Positions 10,507-18,343 of a stretch of DNA of 64,000 nucleotides are shown in pieces; the first letter of the stretch is position 1; each line of letters begins with the position of its first letter. The position numbers and the translations under genes were made by a program. Source of the DNA: Polyangiaceae bacterium (GTDB lineage Bacteria; Myxococcota_A; Polyangia; Polyangiales; Polyangiaceae); contig JABSRN010000011.1 in NCBI GenBank assembly GCA_013214025.1, positions 62,001 through 126,000 on the forward strand. The letters are read 5' to 3'. The notes beneath the pieces are model-generated. The model saw nothing but the letters and a program-made list of their open reading frames with translations, had not been told where the DNA came from and did not search any database.

Positions 10507-10813
10507 ACTGTCCTGTAGCGATCCGATGGCGCCTAATTAGGCGTCACCGGTGTTTTGTCCGCTAGCTCGTTGGTCGGGTGAGAACAGGCCGCGGCGTTCG
10601 GCTGGCGAGGAGCCGCTCGGGGACACCGATACGGGCGAGGAGCCGGAGTGTTTACAAGCCGGGTCCGGCCGCCGAGCCTTTCTTGTGCTTGCTGCTAGAT
10701 GGCCCGTTTATGGTGAAGATCACCGAGCGTGCTGTCGGGCCGGGGCCTACTCGCGTTCGGCTGGACAGATTCGGCACATCGGGACCGGGGCTTGTACTAG
10801 GCTCCGCCCGCCC
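10507..10813. other. Intergenic region upstream of the lipoprotein pair
   Basis: About 307 bases without a supported gene. It contains the palindrome at 10530-10543, CACCGGTG followed by TTTT (10545-10556), and loosely repeated GCGTTCGGCTGG words near 10594 and 10753. The downstream lipoprotein frame stays open through part of this region but lacks a signal peptide if started there. Confidence 0.5.
10530..10556 (+). terminator. Palindrome and T-run after the small gene
   Basis: CGCCTAATTAGGCG is a perfect 14-bp palindrome 24 bases after the stop of the 87-residue gene. A second short palindrome CACCGGTG and TTTT follow. It may act as a terminator, although the T-run is not directly adjacent to the first stem, or the palindrome may be a protein-binding site. 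Confidence 0.35.
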
Positions 10814-12475
10814 ATGCCCCGAATTCGGCGAAAACCGCTGCTTTTGTGCCTGCTCTTGAGCGGCTGCTTCTCCACAGATTCCGGAGTCGAAGCCCCGCTT
10901 GAGCGAATCTATTTTCCAGTCGGCGTCGCCCTCAGCGATGCGGGCGATCGGTTGTTCGTTGCGAATAGCGATTTCGATCTGCAATTCAATTCCGGCACGC
11001 TTCAGCTCTACGACGCTGCAGCCCTCCGTGCCTTGTTGCCTCGCTATTGCGACGACGATTCTGCCTGCAACACCGGCGAGACTTGCGACAACCGTTCGCT
11101 GGACGGCGAAGCTCCGACCTATTGGTGTGTCGAACCGGCAAGCGGCGCCACACCCCTCGATGTTTGCGCGAGGGCGATGCCCAGTTTGAGCGCCCGACGA
11201 GGCGAAAATTTGTTGAACTTGTCTACCCAGTCTCCCTCGGCGCTGCTCAATCAGCCCGGGCGATGTGGTCCTATCGACGCTGGACAGTACGATCTCAGGG
11301 TTGACACCGTCCGCATCGGCGCCTTCGTCAGCGATCTGATCGTGGTGCCTCGGAGCGATGGTACTGGCACGACAGACGCCGGCAGCCAGAGCTCCGGCGA
11401 CGTTCGCCTGCTCATGCCGGTGCGTGGCGACGCCACTTTGCACTGGGTGGATGTCAATGACGGCGCTAGGGGCAAGGGCGAGTTGGACTGCGGGCAGGAC
11501 CCCTCATCGAGGGTTTGTGATGCCAATCATCGTCGTGGCGACGATTCAGCCACAGAGAATAGCCGGGGAGTCGAGCTTCCTTCCGAGCCCTTCGCCGTCG
11601 CGGCTAGTAGCGATGGCGATCGCATCCTGGTAACGCACCAGGCGTCGGGGCAACTGTCATTGTTCACGGGCGGTGCGTCCCCCAGTGGGCCGCGTCTTCA
11701 GTACGTGCTCAGCGATCTGCCGGCAGGGGCTGTGGCCATCGCCGCGGTACCGGAGCCGGAGCTGACGAGCGCAGGAAATAGCGGCAACGATTCCTTCTTG
11801 GTCAGCTACCGAAACCTCAGCACCATCTCGCTGGTGCGATTTTTCGATGACGCTCCGCCGGCGGGTTCCGCTGGCGAAAATCGCCCCTACGTGTCGCGGA
11901 CCGCGCAAATCACCATCCGCGCCAACGCTCGCGGGACCGACAGTCGCGGTCTGGCGGTGGATCCCTCCGATCGGCAAGGCTGCGAGGCGAGCTGTACGGC
12001 TGGCGACATCCCTTGCCTGACCGAATGCGCTGCGATCCCACTCGACATTTACGCTTCCAATCGGAACCCCGATACCTTGTTGATCGGTGAAACTAGGGGC
12101 TCTCTCAACGAGGCGCTGACCGACGATTTGCCACGCTTCGACCAGGTGCAGTCTCTACAGGCTGGGCCATCGAAAGTCGTGGTGGGCAAGATTCGCAATA
12201 GCGACGGTGAGCTCGAGCGCCGGGTATTCACCTCTTGTTATGACGCCGCGAGCGTGCACATTTACGACCCTGCCCAGCAGCGTGTCGAAATGGTGATTCG
12301 AACGGGCCGTGGCCCTCACGCCATCGTTATCGACGAACAGCACGCTCTGGCCTACATCGCGCAATTTGTAGATTCCTACGTGAGCATCGTTGATTTGGAT
12401 CAGTCTCACACTCATTCCTACGGCAAGATCATCGCCAACCTAGGTCGTGCCATCCCACCGAGGGCGTCGAAATGA
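10814..12475 (+). CDS. Lipoprotein with YVTN-like propeller segments
   Basis: A 553-residue predicted lipoprotein: MPRIRRKPLLLCLLLSGC gives basic residues, a hydrophobic core and the lipobox LSGC. Blades of a YVTN-type beta-propeller are suggested by YFPVGVALSDAGDRLFVAN near the start, PFAVAASSDGDRILVTH in the middle and GRGPHAIVIDEQHALAYIA near the end. Cys-rich loops (CDDDSACNTGETCDN; QGCEASCTAGDIPCLTEC) interrupt them. I chose the ATG at 10814 because it starts the signal peptide; the frame is open back to 10550. The stop overlaps the next gene as ATGA, so the two are probably made together. The function is unknown; it is presumably a surface or periplasmic scaffold. Confidence 0.8.
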   Translation: MPRIRRKPLLLCLLLSGCFSTDSGVEAPLERIYFPVGVALSDAGDRLFVANSDFDLQFNSGTLQLYDAAALRALLPRYCDDDSACNTGETCDNRSLDGEAPTYWCVEPASGATPLDVCARAMPSLSARRGENLLNLSTQSPSALLNQPGRCGPIDAGQYDLRVDTVRIGAFVSDLIVVPRSDGTGTTDAGSQSSGDVRLLMPVRGDATLHWVDVNDGARGKGELDCGQDPSSRVCDANHRRGDDSATENSRGVELPSEPFAVAASSDGDRILVTHQASGQLSLFTGGASPSGPRLQYVLSDLPAGAVAIAAVPEPELTSAGNSGNDSFLVSYRNLSTISLVRFFDDAPPAGSAGENRPYVSRTAQITIRANARGTDSRGLAVDPSDRQGCEASCTAGDIPCLTECAAIPLDIYASNRNPDTLLIGETRGSLNEALTDDLPRFDQVQSLQAGPSKVVVGKIRNSDGELERRVFTSCYDAASVHIYDPAQQRVEMVIRTGRGPHAIVIDEQHALAYIAQFVDSYVSIVDLDQSHTHSYGKIIANLGRAIPPRASK

Positions 12476-15400
12476 CGGTTCGAAAATCCACCCGGGCTGC
12501 CTTCGCGCTGGCGCTCGTTATCATGCAGGCGTCCTGCGATCAGGCCCCCGCGCCCGTGTCTCTGGCGTCCCTGCAGCCTTCCGGGGATTTGACGCTGCTG
12601 TGCGTCACGGATGTCGAGCGGGATGGAGTGTGGGATTTTAGTGGCCGCCCGATAGACGAATGCCCGGCCCAGGGCCAACCCGTAGACGGCAGTCGACGGT
12701 TGCTCGCAGTCGTCACGCAACCCAATCGTGGGGAGCTGGCTGTGGTGGATATCTTCAGTTCGACTGTCTTGGATCTGGAGCCCACGACGCCCGGCCCCAC
12801 GTTTTTACCGGTCGGTCAGCGCCCGCTGAAGATAGTGTCGACACCGGGTGGCGAGGCAGTGTTCGTGGGCATGGGGGATGTCGGGAGCGAAGGCATCTAC
12901 GCCATCCCGACCAGCTGTTTGGATCCTCGCAAAGAAGGCGAGGCCATGCGTCAGCGGAATTCATGGGCTGCGTGCCGCTTGCCCTCAGCTCCAGGAGAGA
13001 TGACCGTCGTCATCGATCGTTCGGGAGCTGAGTCCTGCGGAGGCGCGGTCACCGAGACCGTGAGTGACGCGGGCGCTGACTCTGACTCTGGCGCTGACAC
13101 GGGAACGATCCGTGATGCGGGAAGCTTGTCAGAGTCTGGTTTGTCCGCGGACGCGGCACTGGACGGCGACCTCTTCGGTAGCACCCTGACCCATTGCGTT
13201 GCCGATCTAAGCCGCGAGACAACGGAGCCTGGTCGGCGAAAATTGTTGGTGTCGCTACCGGATGAGGGTCAACTGGTGTTGATCGACGCTCAAGCTCTGT
13301 TGAACCGAGCGCCCGGAAGTTTTGACGGCTGTCCGATTGAACGCATCTTGTCGTTGGATGTCGAGTTGCCTGCGGAGCCCATTGCTCAGCAGCCCCCGGC
13401 GGATCTCCGCGATTTTGTGGTGCCGCCTGGAACGGCGCGACCCAATCCCTCCTTTAGCGCGCGCCCCGCCGGATTCGCGGTCTCCGACGGGGAGCTGTTT
13501 GTTGGAGATCTCGACGCTCCGGTGATTCACCGCGTGGACATCTCGGACCCGTGTTCCATGTCTGAGGACGCGCCGTTGTTGCCGATGTCCTATCTTGACC
13601 TCTCCCAAATCGTAACAACGCGGAATCTCGCCGTCAGCCCGGTCACCATGGACGAAAAGCGATTCGTCTACGCCATCGACAATCACGGAGCAGTGATGGT
13701 TTTCGATGTGAGCGCGGATTCGACCGATCCGACGCCGATTCTGTTGGAGCGCTCTTCTTGGGCACCCTACGTGCCACCCGATCGCATCGCAGCCGCTTCC
13801 GCCGCAAAAGCGATTCAGTTCATTGATCATGATGCGCCCATCGCGGACGCCACAGGAGTCGCAGTGGAAGGCGAATTGTGTGACCCATCGGTAGATCTCG
13901 ATTCGACGCTGCCGGGCGCGCTTCATCGATTTGGAGCGGGGGCAGGGGGAGCGACCCCCAGTCGTCTGCGCGGAATATTTGCGTACATCGTGTTCGACGA
14001 CGGCAATGTCCGAGTGATCGACATCGAGGATTACGATTCTCTTTGTCGTCGTCCCGTCCAAACGAATGCTAGCGACGAGCCGGATTTTCGCGGCTGCTTG
14101 GGTGACCCCTCCGCCGTGCCTTTCGTCGTGAGCGAAGACCCAACGGTCACCGACGAAATCAGCTGCAACATGGTGCAGAGGCACCGAGCTCGCAGTGCGA
14201 CGTTGATGTTGAACAGCGCGGAGCTCGGATGGGCTTCAGCGGGCGTCCGGGCATTCCCCGCACTGACCGGTGCCGACGGTCGTATTCTTCCCAACGATCG
14301 CAGCGATGAGGGTCGTCAGAATCCGAAGATGTTGGCGGTACTTCACCGCGATGACCAGGTTCCCACATTGTTCGTTGCCGGCACCGAGCACGGTCCCGAC
14401 TCCACCGACGAGGAAGAGCGACTTCCGCTGAATCCGGCTCTTGCCAGCCACAACTCCCTGGCACTCATCACGAATGAGCCGCGGGCGTATTTTGGCGGCT
14501 CCGGGGCGAACTATTCTGCGGTCTACGAGGGAAAGATTCGGGGAGAACGTCCGGCAGGCGTCTTGGGCAGCTCCCAGAGTGCGATCGAGCTCAGCGCGGA
14601 TCTGAACGCGGCATTTTGCTCAGGCGGGGTCGAAGATCAGGATGCGATGACGGATCGGGGGACGCAGATGGGCTTATCGGGAGAAGCTCTCGACGCCTTC
14701 GCTCGGGACCACGCGGATTTCGTTCACATCACATCGAGCTTCCCCGATGAGGACAGTGCGTGGTGGACTGGCGCTCGCTGCGGTTCCTTCAGTGCCATCG
14801 GAGAAGTGGCGGGCGTGGATCTCTCGGGTCCCCCTCATCTAATGTGTCGCGCCGTATTTGGCTCGCCTACGGATCCCTTGCCGCCACGAGACTTGCGGAT
14901 CCTGGAGGCCTATCAGTCTCGATTGGTGATCGAGCGTCGCGGTGGGCTCGGTTCTGCCTTCGACCTGCCCGCACCTGGACAGGCAGCGGGCGGCACCAGC
15001 GCCTACGGCGAGCTGCTCAGCTGCTGTTTCCCGGAGGCGCTCAGCTACGAGGTCAGAGCCGGCGATCAGTGGGTCGTGTCGTCGCCCTATTTTTATCATT
15101 CGATTCACGCGTCCCCGCGTGAGCTGCAGTCAGGAGCCACTGAATATCGCTGCGTTCGGGATCCCAATCCGTGGCGCTCGCGACTCGACGGTCGTGCTTT
15201 TGAAGTCAGCTGTGCAGATTCCGATGACGGTCAAAGCTGTGCGGCGGCGGGCGTGGGCGTGGATCCCACGGCGACCGCCTGTGTCAGTGCCCTGACAGAA
15301 AGCTATCGCTGTGGTCCTGAGGAGCCGGCGCAGCTCGCCTGCGAGCCTCCCGCGGCCTTCGCGGGGTCTCCCGCGTGCGTTTTCCAGAGTCTAACAACCC

Positions 15401-15648
15401 GATTTGCGGTGTATCGCGGCGACACGCCGAGCCAGCGAGACATGCGCTTTTCCTGGACCATGACCGGCGCCTTCGACCCGATGACCGTCCCCTTGGGGGT
15501 TCCGCCTTCCTATTCTCAGAATGTTCCGGCCGCCATCGCCTACGCTCAGAAAGCCGGACTGCTACTGGTGGGAGACGCGCAGCGACAAGGAGTGGTCCCG
15601 ATCGCCGTAGGATCCCCTTCCGGACAGATCCCCGTACCGATCCAGTAG
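12472..15648 (+). CDS. Large lipoprotein, propeller-like, unknown function
   Basis: A 1058-residue predicted lipoprotein starting MTVRKSTRAAFALALVIMQ followed by ASC as lipobox. After the anchor, LLAVVTQPNRGELAVVDIF and GQRPLKIVSTPGGEAVFVG resemble propeller blades like those of its upstream partner. A linker at about residues 197-225 is rich in Asp, Ala, Gly and Ser (DAGADSDSGADTG), typical of myxobacterial surface lipoproteins. The C-terminal third has many Cys residues (for example CSADSDDGQSCAAAG-like segments), suggesting disulfides outside the cytoplasm. The four-base overlap with the upstream gene implies coupled translation and possibly a two-protein complex. I recognise no enzymatic motif. 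Confidence 0.8.
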   Translation: MTVRKSTRAAFALALVIMQASCDQAPAPVSLASLQPSGDLTLLCVTDVERDGVWDFSGRPIDECPAQGQPVDGSRRLLAVVTQPNRGELAVVDIFSSTVLDLEPTTPGPTFLPVGQRPLKIVSTPGGEAVFVGMGDVGSEGIYAIPTSCLDPRKEGEAMRQRNSWAACRLPSAPGEMTVVIDRSGAESCGGAVTETVSDAGADSDSGADTGTIRDAGSLSESGLSADAALDGDLFGSTLTHCVADLSRETTEPGRRKLLVSLPDEGQLVLIDAQALLNRAPGSFDGCPIERILSLDVELPAEPIAQQPPADLRDFVVPPGTARPNPSFSARPAGFAVSDGELFVGDLDAPVIHRVDISDPCSMSEDAPLLPMSYLDLSQIVTTRNLAVSPVTMDEKRFVYAIDNHGAVMVFDVSADSTDPTPILLERSSWAPYVPPDRIAAASAAKAIQFIDHDAPIADATGVAVEGELCDPSVDLDSTLPGALHRFGAGAGGATPSRLRGIFAYIVFDDGNVRVIDIEDYDSLCRRPVQTNASDEPDFRGCLGDPSAVPFVVSEDPTVTDEISCNMVQRHRARSATLMLNSAELGWASAGVRAFPALTGADGRILPNDRSDEGRQNPKMLAVLHRDDQVPTLFVAGTEHGPDSTDEEERLPLNPALASHNSLALITNEPRAYFGGSGANYSAVYEGKIRGERPAGVLGSSQSAIELSADLNAAFCSGGVEDQDAMTDRGTQMGLSGEALDAFARDHADFVHITSSFPDEDSAWWTGARCGSFSAIGEVAGVDLSGPPHLMCRAVFGSPTDPLPPRDLRILEAYQSRLVIERRGGLGSAFDLPAPGQAAGGTSAYGELLSCCFPEALSYEVRAGDQWVVSSPYFYHSIHASPRELQSGATEYRCVRDPNPWRSRLDGRAFEVSCADSDDGQSCAAAGVGVDPTATACVSALTESYRCGPEEPAQLACEPPAAFAGSPACVFQSLTTRFAVYRGDTPSQRDMRFSWTMTGAFDPMTVPLGVPPSYSQNVPAAIAYAQKAGLLLVGDAQRQGVVPIAVGSPSGQIPVPIQ

Positions 15649-15690
15649 TCAGCTCTTTCGGAGGCGGCTGGCTGTTGCTAAGCCCTATGC

Positions 15691-18312
15691 ATGGGCGCGC
15701 GGAAGACTCCGGTCATGCAGCAGCACGCTGCCGCCAAAGCGTCGTATCCAGATGCGCTGCTGTTTTTCCGGCTCGGTGACTTCTACGAAATGTTCGGCGA
15801 CGATGCCGTCGAGTGCTCCCGGTTGCTCGATTTGACTCTCACCAGTCGAAACAAGGGCAAAGCAGACGAGATCCCCATGGCCGGAGTTCCCCATCACGCG
15901 GCCCACAACTACATCGGCCGGCTATTGCAGATGGGCCGCCAAGTGGCGGTCTGCGAGCAGATGGCGGATCCCGCCACGGTCAAGGGCATCGTTCCCCGGG
16001 AGGTGGTACGGGTCCTGACCCCCGGCACCGTCACTTCCGGTGACCACCTAGAGTCGGACAGCAACAATTGGCTCGCGGCCGTCGAACGTGACGCTGACGG
16101 GGCGGTGGCACTCTGTTTTCTGGACCTGTCTACTGGAGAGCTCGCCGTCGCTTCCTTGCCTGACGTCGTCGCAGCCCTCGGCGAGCTAGGACGAGCGGCA
16201 CCCAAAGAGATCTTGGTGGGCGCGACGACTCCCGAAGAATCGGAGGCGATGGTGGCGGCGATAGGCGCAGTAGGCGCCGGGGTGTCCCTGACGACTCCCG
16301 TGCGGCCGGATGAGCCTTTGGATGAGGCCGAGGTTCCCGGGCTGTGCGGAGCCTTTGCCAGCGAAGCGAAATCGATCCACGCCAACGTGCCTCGGGCGCT
16401 GGCTCGGGCTCTGCGTTACGCCCGTCGTTGCAATCCGAAGACGGAGTTGCCGATCACACGGCTGCAAAGGTGGGATCCGACGGACGCGCTGGTCATCGAT
16501 CAGACCGCGATTCGACATCTCGAACTCGTGGCCTCCTTGAGTGGGCACAAGGAGGCCACCTTGCTCCGGGTGGTGGATCACACGAAGACCGCGTTCGGAG
16601 CTCGCCTCTTGCGCCGGCGATTGCTGGCTCCGTTGACCGATGTCGGCACCATTCGCCGGCGACTCGATGCTGTCGAGCTGTTTGTGATGCAGGCCTCCCT
16701 GCGCCGCGAGCTTCGAGCCCGACTGACGGATGTTCGTGATATCGAACGCCTCAGCGTTCGAGCCGATCTGCGTGAAGCGAATCCGCGGGACTTGGGCTCC
16801 TTGCGCGATAGCCTGCTGGCAGCACAAGAAGCCGTCGATGGTTTGAACGAACTTCGCGAGCCGGACGCCCGAGAGCAACTGGGACTCAGCGGCCCGGGAG
16901 TCGATGCCGTGCCGGAGCTCGCCAAAATCTTGGGTGATGCCCTCGTCGATCGCCCCCCAGCTGCAGCGAAGGAGGGCGCAATATTTCGCAAGGAATTCGA
17001 CGCGGAGCTGCACGAATACGATGAGCTCCGCAAGAGCGGCACGGAGCGAGTGGTTGAGTTGGAGGCGCGACTCAAGAAGGAAACCGGCATCGGCAATTTA
17101 CGCGCGAAACACACTCGCGTGTTCGGTTGGTACGTCGAGGTCAGCCGAGTGCACCTGGAGAAGGTGCCCGATGCCTGGCGGCGCAAACAGACGGTGGCTA
17201 ACGGGGAGCGTTATACGCTGGACGAGCTGGACGAGTTAGCCGAGCGCATCGTTCAGGCCGACGGTCAGCACCGCACGCGCGAGCTGGCGCTGCTGGAGGA
17301 GCTCTATGGCCAGGTGCGAGAGGCCGGAACTCGGATCCGCAGTCTCGCGACCCTGCTGGCGTCCTGGGATGTGTCTTCCGCCCTCGCCGAGCTGGCTCAT
17401 AGCCACGATTACTGTCGGCCGGAACTCTCCGATTCTTCTGTGTTGCACATCGAAGATGGCCGGCACGCCGTCGTCGAGAGGCTTGCCGCCGCAGGCAGAT
17501 TTGTGCCCAATGACGTCGTGCTGGACGCGGACGCCGAACGTATGTGGCTGGTGACGGGCCCCAATATGGCTGGCAAGAGCACGCTGCTTCGGCAAACCGC
17601 TCTGACGGTGATTCTGGCGCAGATGGGAAGCTACGTGCCCGCGCGTCGGGCGGCCGTTGGCATCGTGGACCGTGTGCTGTCCCGAGTGGGCGCGAGCGAC
17701 AACCTGGCCGCAGGGGAGAGTACCTTTATGGTCGAGATGCGAGAGACCGCGGAGATTCTGCGGTCGGCGACTGCGCGGTCTCTCGTGATTCTCGATGAAA
17801 TCGGTCGCGGCACGAGCACCTTCGATGGCCTGGCTATTGCTCGGGCTGTGGCCGAGCATCTGGTCGACGTGGCAGGTTCTCGGGCTCTCTTCGCCACGCA
17901 CTATCACGAACTCACCGCCCTCGGAGAAGAGCATGCCCATGTGGCTAACCACAGCGTGAGCGCTCGCGAGATGGAGGACGAAGTGGTGTTCCTGCATCGG
18001 CTGGTCCCCGGGGCGGCAGGGCGCAGCTACGGCGTTGCCGTTGCCAAGCTGGCGGGCCTGCCAGAATCCGTGCTGGCACGTTCTCGCGCCATGCTGGCGA
18101 GCCTGGAGGCAGGGCCTGACGGGCCACCGGCGAAGACGAAACGGAAGCCTGCGATGGGTCCCGCCACGCAACAGTTGGATCTTTTTGCTGAGAGCCCACC
18201 TAGTGCTGCCGAAAGAGAGGCACTGGATACCTTGAAGGCTCTCGATGTCGAGCGATTGACCCCCCTCGAAGCGCTGCAGCTACTCGATCAGTTGCGCGGA
18301 ACGCTGCGCTAA
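15691..18312 (+). CDS. mutS: DNA mismatch repair protein MutS
   Basis: Recognises mismatches and small loops and starts methyl-independent or MutL-dependent repair. The 873-residue product has the mismatch-wedge motif GDFYEMFGDD (Phe31, Glu33), connector and core domains, and the ATPase domain with Walker A GPNMAGKST at about residues 623-631, LVILDEIGRGTSTFDGLAIA (Walker B and signature) and FATHYHELT. Length and order are those of a full MutS1. The C-terminus retains a short helix-rich tail (LTPLEALQLLDQLRG). It lies 42 bases after the large lipoprotein, on the same strand, and converges with hrpB. No second mut gene is in the window. Confidence 0.97.
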   Translation: MGARKTPVMQQHAAAKASYPDALLFFRLGDFYEMFGDDAVECSRLLDLTLTSRNKGKADEIPMAGVPHHAAHNYIGRLLQMGRQVAVCEQMADPATVKGIVPREVVRVLTPGTVTSGDHLESDSNNWLAAVERDADGAVALCFLDLSTGELAVASLPDVVAALGELGRAAPKEILVGATTPEESEAMVAAIGAVGAGVSLTTPVRPDEPLDEAEVPGLCGAFASEAKSIHANVPRALARALRYARRCNPKTELPITRLQRWDPTDALVIDQTAIRHLELVASLSGHKEATLLRVVDHTKTAFGARLLRRRLLAPLTDVGTIRRRLDAVELFVMQASLRRELRARLTDVRDIERLSVRADLREANPRDLGSLRDSLLAAQEAVDGLNELREPDAREQLGLSGPGVDAVPELAKILGDALVDRPPAAAKEGAIFRKEFDAELHEYDELRKSGTERVVELEARLKKETGIGNLRAKHTRVFGWYVEVSRVHLEKVPDAWRRKQTVANGERYTLDELDELAERIVQADGQHRTRELALLEELYGQVREAGTRIRSLATLLASWDVSSALAELAHSHDYCRPELSDSSVLHIEDGRHAVVERLAAAGRFVPNDVVLDADAERMWLVTGPNMAGKSTLLRQTALTVILAQMGSYVPARRAAVGIVDRVLSRVGASDNLAAGESTFMVEMRETAEILRSATARSLVILDEIGRGTSTFDGLAIARAVAEHLVDVAGSRALFATHYHELTALGEEHAHVANHSVSAREMEDEVVFLHRLVPGAAGRSYGVAVAKLAGLPESVLARSRAMLASLEAGPDGPPAKTKRKPAMGPATQQLDLFAESPPSAAEREALDTLKALDVERLTPLEALQLLDQLRGTLR

Positions 18313-18343
18313 ACCGGCGGTCCCGCCGTGAGCCGGTAGCGGC

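Noticed and set aside
10550-10813. Open extension of the first large lipoprotein
   Set aside because: It would place 88 Arg/Gly-rich residues ahead of the signal peptide; the ATG at 10814 is the credible start.
13255-14184. A 309-codon minus-strand frame inside the large lipoprotein gene
   Set aside because: It lies fully opposite a lipoprotein gene that has a clear signal, lipobox and coupled start; no motif supports it.
18315-18328. CGGCGG-TC-CCGCCG after mutS as a terminator
   Set aside because: The loop is two bases and there is no T-run on either strand.
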